A DNA stretch of 64,000 bases from Shinisaurus crocodilurus. Taxonomy: Eukaryota; Chordata; Lepidosauria; Squamata; Shinisauridae. Below are positions 11,801-25,700 of the stretch, piece by piece. How positions within the stretch are numbered: position 1 is the stretch's first letter; every line of letters begins with the position of its first letter. Both the position numbers and the translations under genes were made by a program. Below the pieces are notes generated by a model that searched no databases, was not told the origin of the DNA, and was given only the letters and a program-made list of their open reading frames with translations. The stretch is from assembly GCA_021292165.1 (NCBI GenBank), contig CM037878.1:8424857-8488856 (forward strand), written 5' to 3'.

Positions 11801-14800
11801 TCTGCCACCCGTCTGGATCTGCGACCTGAAGTGGGGGGGGGGTTCCCCCTGCCTCATGGGTGGGCTGGCCTTGTTTGATGTGGGTTTTGTTGCCAACCAC
11901 CGAGAAATGTGTGCAAATGAAGCTGGGTCAGAAATTCTTCAAATCTCTGTTCTAGATTCTCCAACCCCGATGTCCTCCCAGGCAAGTTTTAGCTCCGGGA
12001 GCGCCAACACAGACGTGAGAGATGCTCTGACCTTCATGCACAAATTCCTCCACGAAAGCAGCCAGGTAGCAACATCCTCTCTCTGTTTCCATGTGATTTC
12101 CTTATACACAGGGGTATCCTTCTTCCAGGTATGTGCCACACCCAACTCTCTGAGATTCATTCCCCCAACTTTCCATTCCCCGAAGGCCGGTCATTCCCCA
12201 TAGTCTTGTAGGGCAGCTTGGACTTGGAGATCCATTCAGTTGTTTTTAGATAGGGTTAATTTCTTAACAAATTGGTGCTGGGGCTCATAGTCACATCTCC
12301 TTGGGAACCCAACCCCTTTAACGTGAAGCCTCGCCCCTTTCTCAGGCATTCAAGGTGCAGCTAGACAGCCATCTGTCAGGGATGCTTTGACTTGGATTCC
12401 TGCATTGAGCAGGGGATTGGTCTCGATGGCCTTATAGGACCCTCCCAACTTTACTATTCTATGATTCTATGATTCTATGGACTGACATGGCCAAAAAAGC
12501 AGGAAAAGCATCGGCAAAAAAGAGGACACCAATCTGCACCTGCAAATTTATACCTATAGCTGACAGTTTAGACATGATAATTCTTACTTAAATAGAAATA
12601 CAAGACATCTCACCATGGTGGAGAAAACTGACCAGGTGGCCTGTGTGTCTTGCTCAGTCTGCTGTCCAGTTGCAAAGTGTTGATGGGAAACTTCAAGGTT
12701 CCTGCTACTCTTCCTTCTTATGTTGTTTTTTTAAAAACTTCAAACCAGACTTGGACCGGACAGCCCATCAAATAGACGACATGGAGGAGAAGGCCACTGG
12801 TGGCTATTAGTCCGGATTGGCTATGTGCTTCCTCCAGTATCAGAGGCAGTATGCCTATGTACACCAGTTGCTGGGGAACATGGGCGGGAAGGTGCTGTTG
12901 TGCTCTTGTCCTGCTTGTGGGATCCCGGGGCAGGAGCTGGTTGGCCACTGTGTGAACAGAATGCTGGACTAGATGGACCTTTGGTCTGATCCAGCAGGGC
13001 TCTTCTTATGTTCTTATGTTCTTATGACACCCTCAAATAGACTACTGTCCTCTGCCAGCTCTCCAAAATAGAGGACCATCCTCTGTAAAGTAGGACACCT
13101 GGCCACCCTAGGTCTGACTGTGAGGAAAATGCACCATGCACATGCTCAGAGCCACTCTCGTTGTGTGGTGCTTCACATTTTCCAGGACCAAGTCCCAGCA
13201 CTGAAAAAGGTACTGACTGGGTTCAGACAACACAAAAACCCGCACTTAAGGGTTGAGTGTGGGTTTTGTTGAACTGTGGGTTGTTGTTGAAATGTGGGTT
13301 ATCCTGTTGTCTGAACCCAGTCGTGCTAATCATGATTTGTTGGCGCAGATGGGTTCAGGCAACAGGATAACCCATGTTTCAACAACAACCCACAGTTCAA
13401 TGATAACTCACACTCAACCCTTGAGTGTGGGTTATCCTGTTGTCTGAACCCAGCCACTGTGTGAGACCTGGTTTAACCTAAGTTGCAAGCTGGCTGGGGT
13501 ATGCTGGGAGTTGAGTTGTAAGTCAAAAACATCTGGGGACCCAAGGTTGGAGAACACTGCTTGACCCTAAGGGAGCAGATCTGTTCATATGGGTGAAGGC
13601 AGTCCAGCTTAAAGGTTCCTGACCTTGGACCATTTAGGACTTTAACAGTCAAAACTGAACTGAGCCTGAAAACCAGTAAGCCTGTAAAGTTGGCATAAAA
13701 TGGAAGTTTTAATATACCCCATGTCGCACCAGTTGTAGTTCCCAACCCCTTTTCAAAGGCTGCCCCATGTAGAGCAAGCTACAGTAGTCAAGATCACTTG
13801 TTCCTCATGCTTCTTCTTTCTGAACTGAATGAATCGATCTAACCTTGGGGGTGAGCTTTATAGGATTTATCTGAGAAGCCCAGGTTCCTGAACTGTGTAG
13901 ACCTCATCAGCTCGAGCTTCGACGGCGAGAAGAAAGGGGGATTCGTAGAAGAGTGCTACAATCTGTCTGTGCTGAGAGAAACCCTCAAGGTAAGTAAGAA
14001 GTCCTCAGTGCATGTGTGTGTGTAAACCAGGGGTGGGTAACTTCAGGGGGGCCAGCAGATCCGTTGCCCCCCCCCCTGAACCCACCAGGGGCTGCACCCC
14101 TCCCTACCACCACTGAAATTACCACTGTGGTGGAAACCCCCCCCCCCAGTGATTTTAGAAGGAAACGAGGTGTGTGTGGGAGCCCATGCCTTATTTACAA
14201 GCGGACTTGTGCTCCTGGGAAGCTTCCGGGAGCATGGTTCTGCTTGCAAAAAGGGAAGGTGCTCTCTGTGCACGTTACTTCCTTCTAAAATTTTCTAATC
14301 ACTTTCTCCCAAAATGTGCAGCTTTTTGCCACCATGACAGCAAATTCAGCAGGGGGGGGGGCGCGGAATTCAGCAGGGAGGGCTGCATGTGGTCCGTGGC
14401 CGCTCGTTGCCCACCCTTGATGTAAACAACGCAAAAATCTCTGAGAAGCTCCTTCTAAAGTGGGCCAAGGAAAGATCAACACTCGAAGCAGAACTGTGTT
14501 GCCTACCAGTTGGATCCCCCCCCCCCTTGGCTCTCTTCATCGTTTTGGACTCCAAACCATCTGGATGGAACCTGTCTGGGGCTGACAGGAAGAGATTCCC
14601 ATACCGTGTAGGGTGATGTAGGGAGGGACCATCGCTCAGTGTGATAGAGCAGCTGCTTTGCATGCAGAAGGTCCCAGGTTCGATCCCCGGCCTCCAGGTA
14701 GGGCTGGGAAATAATCCTGCCTGAAACCCTGGAGAGCCGCTGCTGCCGGTCAGTGTCCACCATACTGGGCTCGATGGACCCATGGTCTGACTCAGTATAA

Positions 14801-17800
14801 GGCAGGGATGTTGAAGAGTCCTTGGTCTCGAGTCACGAGTCGAGTCACAAGTCTTTGGACCCGAGTCTCGAGTCCGAGTCCTTGGTCCAAAATGGTGACT
14901 CACGAGTCACGAGTCACGAGTCACGAGTCACGAGTCACTCCCAAAGCTGACTCCACGAGTCCCAGGGATGGGGACTCGGACTCGGGGACTCGACTCGTGA
15001 GTCCGACTGAGTCCCCCCTCTGACTCGAGTCCCACTCGAGTCCCAATAATTTATGTGGGACTCGAGACTCGACTCGGGACTTGAGCCCCAAGGACTCCTC
15101 CGCCTCCGCCCTCGCCTCCGCTCTCACCTCCGCCGCTCTCGCCTCCTCCTCCTCCTCCTCCTCCTCCTCCGCCGCCGCCGCCGTCCTCGTCGCCATCGCC
15201 ATCGCCGTAGCACACAGCACGCCGCGTCACGCCGCCAGCGCCGTCGCTCTGTTTTTGGCGGGGTTGCTGTGGTTCAAAAACAGAGCGCCGTCGCTAGCGG
15301 CGTGACGCGGCATGTCATGTCACGTCGCCAACGCCGTCGCTCTGTTTTTGAACCACAGCAACCCCGCCAAAAACAGAGCGACGGCGCTGGCGGCGTGACG
15401 CGGCGTGATGTGTGCTACGGCGATGGCGACGAGGACGGCGGCGTGCTGTGTGCTACGGCGTGCTGTGTGCTACGGCGATGGCGACGAGGACGGCGGCGGC
15501 GGCGGAGGAGGAGGAGGAGGCGGAGGCAGCGGAGGCGGCGGCGGAGGAGGAGGTGAGGGCGGCGGCGGCGGTGAGGTGAGGACGGCAGCGGCAGCGGCCC
15601 ACGGAGGGAGCAGGAGGGTCTCCGCGGGAGGAAGGGCAGCTCTTCTTCCTCTCGCGGAGACCCTCCTGCTCCCTCCATGGGCCGCCGCTTTGGGAGGGAC
15701 TCGGGACTCGGGACTCGACTCGAGTCACCATTTTGGACCTCGGACTCTAGACTCGACTCTAGACTCGGGTCCAAAGACTCGGGACTCGACTTGGGACCAA
15801 GGACTCTTCAACATCCCTGACGAGTCCCCATTAAAATCAATTGGGGGTTTTTCCCAACAAAATAAGGCTACTTCAGATGTGTGGTTTAAATAAATTCTAG
15901 GCACAAGTGTGCCTTTTTATTTCAAAACTCTGCAACTGATTTTGGCAAGAACAGACCAGGCAGAAAAACCCAAAATAACCAGGCAGGCAGAGGAGGCAGG
16001 GAACCCCAAAGCAGGCAGGCAGAGGCCTTTGTCTTGGACAATTCAACTGCTGAACTGGTCAAGAAGAGACCAGGCAGGCAGAGGAGGCAGGGAACCCCAG
16101 ACAGGCAGGCAGAGGCAGCCAAACCCAAAATGTCTGAAAGGTTGCATTTTAGAAAAATGATTTTAAAAAATAAACTTGCTGTACTTCCTAAAACTTATCC
16201 ATGTTGCATTTGAGGAACATGATTTTTTCTAAATGTTTGGGCCCCATTCTGGAACGGTGAGATCTCATCACAATTCCACCCTCACTGAACACCCGCTCCA
16301 CTGGTGATGAACTTGCTGGAACCAGAAACACACTCAGAGCAGCCACACAGAGTAATCTCAGGTCCTTCTTCTGCCTCTCCCAAGTACGCAACACATCAAT
16401 CAAAATAAATCTTGACACACTGTTGGGGCTGCACTCCTGGTAGCTGTCCATAGTGGCCGAGCAGCGGCACACCTCGCTTCCATGCACTCTTCGCCGGCAA
16501 TCACGCTCCTCTCCACTCCTTCTGGCACAGCCCAGGGATGTTGAAGAGTCCTTGGTCTCGAGTCCCGAGTCGAGTCTCGAGTCCCATTAAAAATATTGAG
16601 ACTTGAGTCCGAGTCGAGTCAGAGGGGGGAGTCAGTCCGACTCACGAGTCGAGTCCTCGAGTCCGAGTCCGCATCCCTGGTATAAGACCTAGCTTCCTAT
16701 GTTCCTATGTTCCATGTCAGGGAAGAATTGTGTGGCATCGTCATCTTAGTAATATTTGTACCTCTGTTCGGCTCTTGTGAAACCATTTTGTCTGCCGCAG
16801 CTGTTTCTGTTTATGACCCAACTAAGAGTGGGAGCTATCAAGAGACATGGTGGGGGGTTTCAGTCATACCAGACTTTGGGCTAAACTAGATCCTGCATTA
16901 GTCACGTACAGCAACTTCCCAAAACAGGAAGAGGGTTGTCACTCGGTGGTACAGCACATGTGTTGCATGATACAGGCCTGTGGCTTACGCTGGCTCAGCT
17001 TGTCTGAGCGTGGAAGCAGGGTCAAGCCTGGTTGTTACTTGGATGGGAGACCCCTCCTCTAGTTTCCTGCATTGAGCAGGGGGTTGGACTCGATAGCCTT
17101 GCAGGCTCCTTCCAACTCTATGATCTATGAAATCTATCCGTAGGGATGTGAGAATCAGCACAACTCAAGCTCGGCAAAGTTCTCCAAATTCCAGCTTGAA
17201 GCTCGTTCCGACTTCAGTCCCTGTGCATCAGATTGCAAGCTGTGCCTTTTCTGTTCTCATCAAAATCCGTATGTGTTTTCATGTGCGCTTTTCAAATGTA
17301 TGTGCACGCTGTCGAATGCAATATTTTGCGGGGTCTGTACATCACATTGCGAGCTCGGAAATGTACGAACTTCGGCCGCAGGTTGTGGCCGAGTCCGTGT
17401 TCAGTCCGGCGAAGTCGGTAAATCCCGATTGTTAAAAAAAAAAATGAACTGAAATGGATTTCTCATGCATCCCTCGTTGCGTGTGGGAAGTCCGAGATTC
17501 CATCTCTGGTGTTCTCTGGTTCCGAGACTCTCCAGGGCACAAGGCTGGGCCCGAGATGCAGGCCTGGCCCCAAGGGTAGGCATGGTCGTCGGGCAGATGC
17601 CCACTGACTAGAGCAGTGTTCTCCAACCTTGGGTCCCCAGATGTCTTTGGCCTACAACTCCCAGCATGCCCCAGCTCGTCCACGGGCTCTCTGCCTGCCA
17701 TGTGAGCATGTGATACGGTGCTGGCTCTGGGTTGTTTTTTTTAGGAGGGGGGGCGGGACCCTCAGTGCCCCCCCTCCCTCAGTGAGCTTACCTTCCCCCA

Positions 17801-20800
17801 CCCTTGTCCTCTTAGCTGCTCTTGCTTCTCCTCCTCCTCTAGTCTCTCTCATCACTGCGACCACTTTGCTTGCTTTACCGTTCCAGTTCCTTCTCCCTGA
17901 AACGTCTTCCCCAAGTGCCCAGGAGCGAGAACTGGCGCTGTCCAGAATCACCAAGCTGATCCGCTGCATCACGAGGCACTGTGTGGCCAAAGTGAGTTGC
18001 CCTTTCCAAGCAGATGGTAGCCCGCTGTCACCACGTTGGACTAGCAAAATGCCCATCATGATGACTGGCAGGGTGTGTGTGTGTGTGTGTGTCTGTGTGT
18101 GTCTGTGTTTGTGTCTGTGTTGGGGAGGCTTGTATAGTCCAGGGAAACTCCCCTCTGAGAGATATCAGTCAATGAGGACTGGGTGGGAGGCATAGGGTGG
18201 CCGGGTGGCCTACTTTGCAGTGGGCAGTCCTCTGTTGGAAGGTCTGTCCAGTCCGAGTCTGGTTTAAAGACCAAAAACCATCAGAAGGGAGCCCGGGGGG
18301 CAGCAGACTGAACAAAGCGCACAGGTCCCCTGGTCGCAGTCTTCCCCACCTGGGAATTATTTATTTATTTATTTATTTCATTTCATTTCATTTATACCCC
18401 GCTCTTCAGCCAGAAAAGGCTCTCAGAGCGGCTTACACAATTTAATAATAAGACAGTCCCTGCCCTCAGGCTCACAATCTAAAAGACATGAACACAAAAC
18501 ATCAAGGAACACTGAATATAATATTTAAAAAAAAAATCTACAGAATATAAGAACAGCAATACAAGTTTAAAAATATTTAAAAAACACTAAATATTAAAAA
18601 AAAAAAATACAACAGAAATAATTACAAATACCAACAAACAAACAAAAGGCAGGAGCAGCAGCCGCCTTTGTAGCTGGAGTCAGTCGGGCCCCACCCTCCC
18701 TGGCCAGGTGTGATGAGCCAGGGAAGCAGGGACCAGGTCTTGCAGGACTCACAGCTAGATGGTCTCCAGGCCCCTTCAGCAGGAGCAGCAGCAACTTTTG
18801 TAGCTGGAGTCAGTCAGGCACCACCCTCCCTGGCCAGGTGTAATGAAGCACGGACCAGGTCTTGCAGGACTCACAGCTAGATGGTCTCCAGGCCATTTAT
18901 AGCAATTATATCTAAATGTGCACTTATACACATGAATGAGTATATGCCATTTTGGGGCATCCCCGTGGCCTCTTTTGTCCTCCTCTTCTTCTTCTCTCTT
19001 TTTGGCAATGCACATCCTCTTTCCTTGGTGATGGGTAACTGGCCACCCTGCGGGCTTGGCCCTCCCCGTATCAGTGCCCTCCGGTGCAGCAGGAATGTTG
19101 AGAGGTCTCGAGTCACAAGTCAAGTCACGAGTCTTTGGACCTGAGTCTCGAGTCCGAGTCCTTGGTCCAAAATGGTGAGTCACGAGTCACTCCCAAAGCT
19201 GACTCCACAAGTCCCTATTAAAATCAATGGGGTTTCCCCCCCAACAAAATAAGGCTACTTCAGATGTGTGGCTTAAATAAAGCCACACTGAGTCCCCCCT
19301 CTGACTCGAGTCCCACTAGAGTCCCAATATTTTTAATGGGACTCGAGACTCGACTTGGGACTCGAGACCAAGGCCCCTTCAACATCCCTGGGCTGTGCCA
19401 GAAGGAGTGGAGAGGAGCGCGATCGCAGCTTTGTACTCCATCACAGGGAATGCCGAGTGCCCCACCTCCATGGGAGAAAGTAAAGGGGTGCTCTTGTGCA
19501 CCTACCGTTACAGTGGGGGTGCTGGGGGCCAAAGCCATGAAGTGGCTGGATCAACTTTGTCTGCATAGCCCTCACCATGGCTGCTGTGACAGACAGTATC
19601 CTGGGAACTGGCTACATATAACAGAGGTGGGGACTCTTTTCCCCCCTGCCATCTGTTGGGGGATGCATGCCAGTGGCAAGCGGGACCAAGTGGGGAAGGC
19701 TACCTCTCTCTCTCTCTCTCCCCCCCCCCCCAGGTAATGAAAGACTTCCGGCTCGGGCAGGTGGCAGGATGTCTCACCCTTTGCTGCCGCGATTCCAGCG
19801 AGACTGTGTGCCACTGGGCAGCCGATGGTCTCCACTGCCTGTACACCTTGATCCTGCACCAAAAGAGTAAGAGAAACTCTTGTCCTTTCCCAATCGGGCA
19901 GGTGTTCATATAGGCCATGCAAGGCTGAATCAGGCCATAGAACTACTTAGCTGCTGTATACAGAATAGTATAGTATTCCGGAGGACCAGTTCCAGATTTG
20001 CCCCTAATGTCAAAAACCAAAGGTCCACCATGTTGGAAGTGAATTATGGGTTTGTCCCAGAATCCTCTGCAATGCTGCCTGCCGCGGGTTCTAGAGCATG
20101 GATTCCATTTGCAAGGGAAACTTACGGCTTCACCGTGCTTAGGATGGCCAAAACCCTTGAGCCAAGCAAAATACTCTCTGTCTGTTTGCCCAGTTTTCTG
20201 TTGCTGAGACCCACTGGAGAAGGGTACATTGCCTTCTCCATAAAAATCCCCAAACACCACCACAGTCTCACCACCAATCTATGATCGTCCCGATAGAAAT
20301 CTGAAAGAGAGAGAAAATCCCCAGCAACCCCAAGAGGATGCTCAGTGCTGTTTGCGCATGTTTCTTGAGGCATGGCCAAGGCGGAGGACAGCAAGGAGTA
20401 TCTGGAGCTTCTGCAGGAGTGGGAAGAAGAAAAAATCTTCTGGCTGGCCTGGTTCTCCGATGTCAGCAACACCACCATGGTAACTCTTTATCCTACAGTT
20501 TGAATGCCTAGGGCTGGTAGAGGCGAGGGCCAGTGTCGAGGGGAAGCATGGTCAGGCACATGCCGAGGGCATCTGAACAGCCCCGAACAACCCGATCTCT
20601 CATCTGATCTCGGCTGCATTGAGCAGGGGGTTGGACTTGATGGCCTCATAGGCAGGGATGGGGACTCGGATTCCAGGACTCGACTCGTGAGTCGGACTGA
20701 GTCCCCCCTCTGACTCGAGTCCCACTAGAGTCCCAATATTTTTAATGGGACTCGAGACTCGACTTGGGACTCGAGACCAAGGCCCCTTCAACATCCCTGG

Positions 20801-21812
20801 GCTGTGCCAGAAGGAGTGGAGAGGAGCGTGATCGCCGGCAAAGATTTTATTTTTTAAAATCATTTTCCTAAAATGCAACCTTTCAGACATTTTGGGTTTG
20901 GCTGCCTCTGCCTGCCTGTTTGGGGTTCCCTGCCTCCTCTGCCCGCCTGGTCTCTTCTTAACCAGTTCCACAGTTTGAATTGTCCAAGACAAATGCCTGC
21001 TTTGGGGTTCCCTGCCTCCTCTGCCTGCCTGGTTATTTTGGGTTTGTCTGCCTGGTCTGTTCTTGCCAAAACCAGTTGCAGAGTTTTGAAATAAAAAGGC
21101 ACACGTGTGCCTAGAATTTATTTAAGCCACACATCTGAAGTAGCCTTATTTTGTTGGGGGGGAAAACCCCATTGATTTTAATAGGGACTTGTGGAGTCAG
21201 CTTTGGGAGTGACTCGTGACTCACCATTTTGGACCAAGGACTCGGACTCGAGACTCGGGTCCAAAGACTTGTGACTCGACTTGTGACTCGAGACCTCTCA
21301 ACATCCCTGCTTATAGGCCCCTCCCAACTCTACTATTCTGTAATGCTATGATTCTATATAAGCTAAGCAGGGTCAGGCCTGGTTAGTACTTGGATGGGTG
21401 ACTGACTTGGAACACCAGGTGCCATAGGGAGGGACCACTGCTCAGTGTGAGAGAGCACCTGCTCGGCACGCAGAAGGTCCCAGGTTTGATCCCCGGCACC
21501 TCCAGGTAGGGCTTGGAAAGAATCCTGCCTGGAACCCTGGAGAGCCATTTCTGCCAGTCAGCGTTGACAACAGTGGGCTAGATGGACCATGGGTCTGACT
21601 CAGTATAAGGCAGCTTCCTACGTTTGTATGTTGTTCCCACACCCCAGCAGGGAACCACAGCCAAGAGCCCTCAGGACTTGCTGCTCCTCTTCCTCGCTGC
21701 AACCTGCCTCTCACTCTGGCCCAGAGAACGATGGTGGTGGTGAGAAGGCGGAGCAGTAGATGCCACTGCCTGCTTGCTCTGCCTGTCAATCAAGCAAGTG
21801 GTAGCGAGGAGG

Positions 21813-21848
<36 letters not shown>

Positions 21849-22728
21849 AATAGCAGCTGGTGATGACTGTATTGAGCAGGTAGATTCACTGGTGAAAGGG
21901 GGCCCCACGGAGGGTGCCTTCTTGCCCAAGGGCCTGCAAAAAGCTGGAGCCGGCACGAGTAGGAGTCAAGGCTGGACCAGCCGTGCTGCTAAGCACAGCC
22001 CCATGACAGCTTTGGGCAGACACTTAAGAGGTTTTAAGGCTAGATCTAGAAATTTAAAAAAGTGTGAATGTGACCAACATGCTACACGGGAAAACGTGTG
22101 TAGCGTGCAGATACATTCGGGGAGGCAGAACCGGCTGTGGTTCTCTGAGTTTGAATGGGCAAACTGATGGCAAACCTGGCTGGGCTCTCTGAGCTAGTTT
22201 GTGGAATTGGAAAATTCAAATGGTAAAGTTTTTCGGGGACTGTGCCACCTCAATGGGAGGAAGTTGCCCTTTGGAATGTTTCCCGGGGGGAAATAAAAAC
22301 CCAGCTCCCTGCACATAGAAAAAGAGTCTGCCGATGTGAAAGAGGACTTTTCTACCCAGCATGCTTGCTTGCTAGGCAGGAGGAGGGGTTGTGTTTTTTT
22401 TTTTAGTGGGGAACCATCCAGATGCAGCCTGCCAGCCAGCTGCACCTTTAAACACAAAGGTGTCTTCATGGCAGCCTGACGACACCCCTTTTACAACAAG
22501 AACATCTGCCTCCAGTAGAGCCATCAAGAGCAGGGAAGCAAGAGGAGGAGCCAAGGTTGGAGAACACTGGTCTGAGGGGCTTGGATAGGCCTGGCCGCTC
22601 CACATGGGCATGTCTCAGTTCCTTGGAGGAACGTCGGCAGGATTGTGAATCAGCCGAGGTCATTCCCAGCCTTTCTCCATCTGAGGTGCTTTAACTAGTG
22701 GTGCTGTCAGGAATGGGACCTGCTTGCA

Positions 22729-22773
<45 letters not shown>

Positions 22774-25700
22774 GTGGGGTCTCCTCTCCCTCTCCCCTTT
22801 AGAGTTAAACACAAGAAGGGTTCTTCTAACCAACACAGGTTTTATTATGCTAAACTGCAAGCCAGCGAAGTTGGCTTTTAGGTTACAACCAAAGAAACAA
22901 GCTGTGTTAGCTTTCTATAGAATCAGGTCATCCATGCAAGGCGACCCAGTTGAAAGTTGATTTCAGAATTAGCTAATGTCCTCCCCTTCCCAGTAACCCA
23001 GATCCCCAAAACCAGGGCTTTTTTTTCTGGTGGAACTCACCAGAACTAAGTTCCAGCACCTTTTATTCTATTAATTTCATTACAATTTAATCGTCATCTA
23101 CTCCCGAGGAAACATAATCCAAGAGTTCCGGTACCTTTTTCTCCAGAAAAAAAGCACTGCCCAAAACCAAACCCCTATGAGGAGAGACTGAAAGAACTGG
23201 GCATGTTTAGCCTTCAGAAGAGGAGACTGAGGGGAGATATGATCGCACTCTTCCAGTATTTGAAGGGAGGTCACACAGAGGAGGGCAAAGATCTCTTCTC
23301 GTTCATCCCAGTTTGCAGGACATGGAATAATGGGCTCAAGTTACAGGAACCTAGATTCCACCTAAACATCAGGAAAAATTTCCTGACTGTCAGAGCAATA
23401 AGACAATGGAATCAACTACCTAGGGAGGTGGTGGGCTCTCCCACTCTGGAGGCGTTCAAGGTGAAGCTGGACAGCCATCTGTCGGGGATGCTTTGACCTA
23501 GATTCCTGCATTGAGCAGGGGGCTGGACTCGATGGCCTTGTAGGCCCCTTCCAACTCTACTTTTCTATGATTTCTATGATTTCTATGAAGGCGCTTCCTG
23601 GTTTCTCAAACTGTCTCACGCCTGTCCTTGGTCTTCCCGGGCCCCCGCCTTCATTGATGTCTTACTCTTGGATCTGTCACACCCATGTGACCCCCCACTC
23701 CCGCTCCTCTTCAGAAAGGCTCTGGTTTCCTATGGTTTCAGGAACAACTTGACTCTTCTCTTCATTTCTTCCGTCCTTGGCTCTTCAGTCTCTACTTCCC
23801 CCTCTTCATCTGAATCAGAATCTATCCCCACATCTTTTTGAAGCTCCTCTGCAGAACTAGTGGGCCCAGTCCCTACATCATGTGTATGTGTGTGTGTATA
23901 CACGAATAGCAAACTCAGTTCTTCACGTCCTGCTCCGTACGTAGCCAAACCAGCACCATCCACAAACAAGTGGAGGTATCAGAAGGGATGTACAAGGATT
24001 TTGTTTCAGCTTGCAGATCACCCGGACTTGCCTCATTCACAAACCCGAATGTGAAAGGGGGTGGTGGTGCATTTTTTATTTTTTTTAAAAAATATGTTCA
24101 TGCATATCCAAACTTGCGATCCTGTTCAAAAAATGTGTATTTTTGAAAAATGCACACTTTTAAATGCCAATTTTAAAATAGAAGAATGTATATACATTTT
24201 CATGCTTTAGTCCATGGTGTGTGTGGGGTGGGGGGGGGGAGTGGGCACTTCTGAAAAATGCACACTTTCATGGGAGTTGTAGACACATCTGGAGGGCACC
24301 TGGCTGGGAAAGGCTGGCCTAGGGAAAACCAGGGGGGAAGGGGAATGTAATGGAGTACACTAGAAAAGGGCGTAGCTGGCTGGAAACCTGAATAGAGTGC
24401 TCCACCCAGCCATATTTTGTTGCAGGTCCCATGTCTGTGCCCTACCGCTGAACGGCGGCCTCTCTTATACATGTGGGGGGCTCTCTCGTAGCGAGTCTGT
24501 TGACACGCCTGATCGGCTACCAAGCTTATTGTGCAAGTGGCCGTCCCAGCTCCTTGGTCAAACCACTGTGGGGCTTTCAGCTAACCTCTTGGTTTTTTTT
24601 TTAGATCTTCAAAAAATGCCTCCGTGCAGATGACCAGATGGACTTCCTTTTGACTGCCGTCAAGGGCATGAGGGATGACAACGTTCACAGTACAAGAAAT
24701 GCCACCCACATGCTGAAAGCCATGCTGCGGGACCCCATACCCAATTTTGTGAAGGTAAAGGCTTGGGGGGGGGGGGCTTCTGTAATTCACCCAGGACATT
24801 TGCCTGTGGCTGGCTACTACATTTCCCTTTGAACTGAAGCTCCACACAGGTGAACTATGAACAGTTCCCTGGCTGGCAGCCGGGCTCTTAATACAGGCCT
24901 GCAGCAGTTTCTAAGCTAGGCCAGGAGAAGAAAGAGAAGAAGGGGGCAAGTCTGGAGGTTGGTTTGTTCTTAAAGGGGATTGTGCGCAGTTAATTCACTG
25001 TGCCTGAATACAAACCGGTCCTTAATGGTCTGACAGGAATGGGGGTGGGGTGGGGTCTTCTTGTTCCCAGCACTTCAGCAGAGTCACACGTCAAGTCAGG
25101 GCGGTATCGAGGGTAGGTATGGTCGGGCACTTGCTGGGGGTCCACACTCCAGCAGGGGCACACTGGCAAGAGTCCCCTGGAGTGGCTTCTCCTCTTCACC
25201 ACTGCAACCTGGATATTCACCTGCCTCTTTATTTATTACATTTATAGCCCGCCTTTTTTCCTGCAAGGAACCCAAGGCGGCTGACATAATCCTCCTCCTC
25301 CTCCTCTCCATTGTATCCTCACAACAACCCTGTGAGGTAGGTGAGGCTGAGAGTCGGCGACTGGCCCAAAGTCACCCAGTGAGTTTCATGGCCGAGCGGG
25401 GACTAGAACCTGGATCTCCGGGGTCCCAGTCCAACACTCTCGCCACTACGCCACACAGGCAACAGTGGTGGAGAGAAGGAAGAGCAGCAGATGCCTCTGC
25501 CTGCTGGCTCACTGGCTCTCTGCCTCCAACCTAGAGCAGCAGGGAGGGATGGGGTGCCAGCCCTTCAATGCTGCCCAAGACCACCCCCCAACTCTCAGCA
25601 ATAGAGGGGGGGGGGCAATTCCCTGTGATTGATTCTTACAAAATCAATCAAAGTATGGTTATAAAAATAACAAACCTCAGGTGTATTGTTGTTGTTCTTA

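Larger units (their letters stand above)
14803..16679 (-). mobile_element. hAT transposon, outer element with transposase remnant (family H)
   Basis: The ends CAGGGATGTTGAAGAGTCC and CCGCATCCCTG lie within the 8-bp duplication gtataagg / gtataaga (7 of 8). Both subterminal zones are dense arrays of GAGTC and GACTC motifs, of the kind hAT transposases bind. The interior includes a (CAGGCAGG)-rich segment and a transposase C-terminus on the minus strand. A second copy of the family is inserted inside it. Deleted relatives lie at 19090, 20653, 31287, 42010 and 44799. Confidence 0.85.

Noticed and set aside
14803..14962. CRISPR-like array of short repeats (GAGTCAC units)
   Set aside because: Repeat units are 5-8 bp, overlap, and have no spacers of constant length. 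They are the subterminal zone of a hAT transposon with matching termini.
15053..15893. Long open frames on both strands (Arg/Gly/Ala/Ser-rich)
   Set aside because: They come from CGG, GGA and CTC runs in a palindromic, GC-rich transposon cargo; all frames are open and low in complexity.
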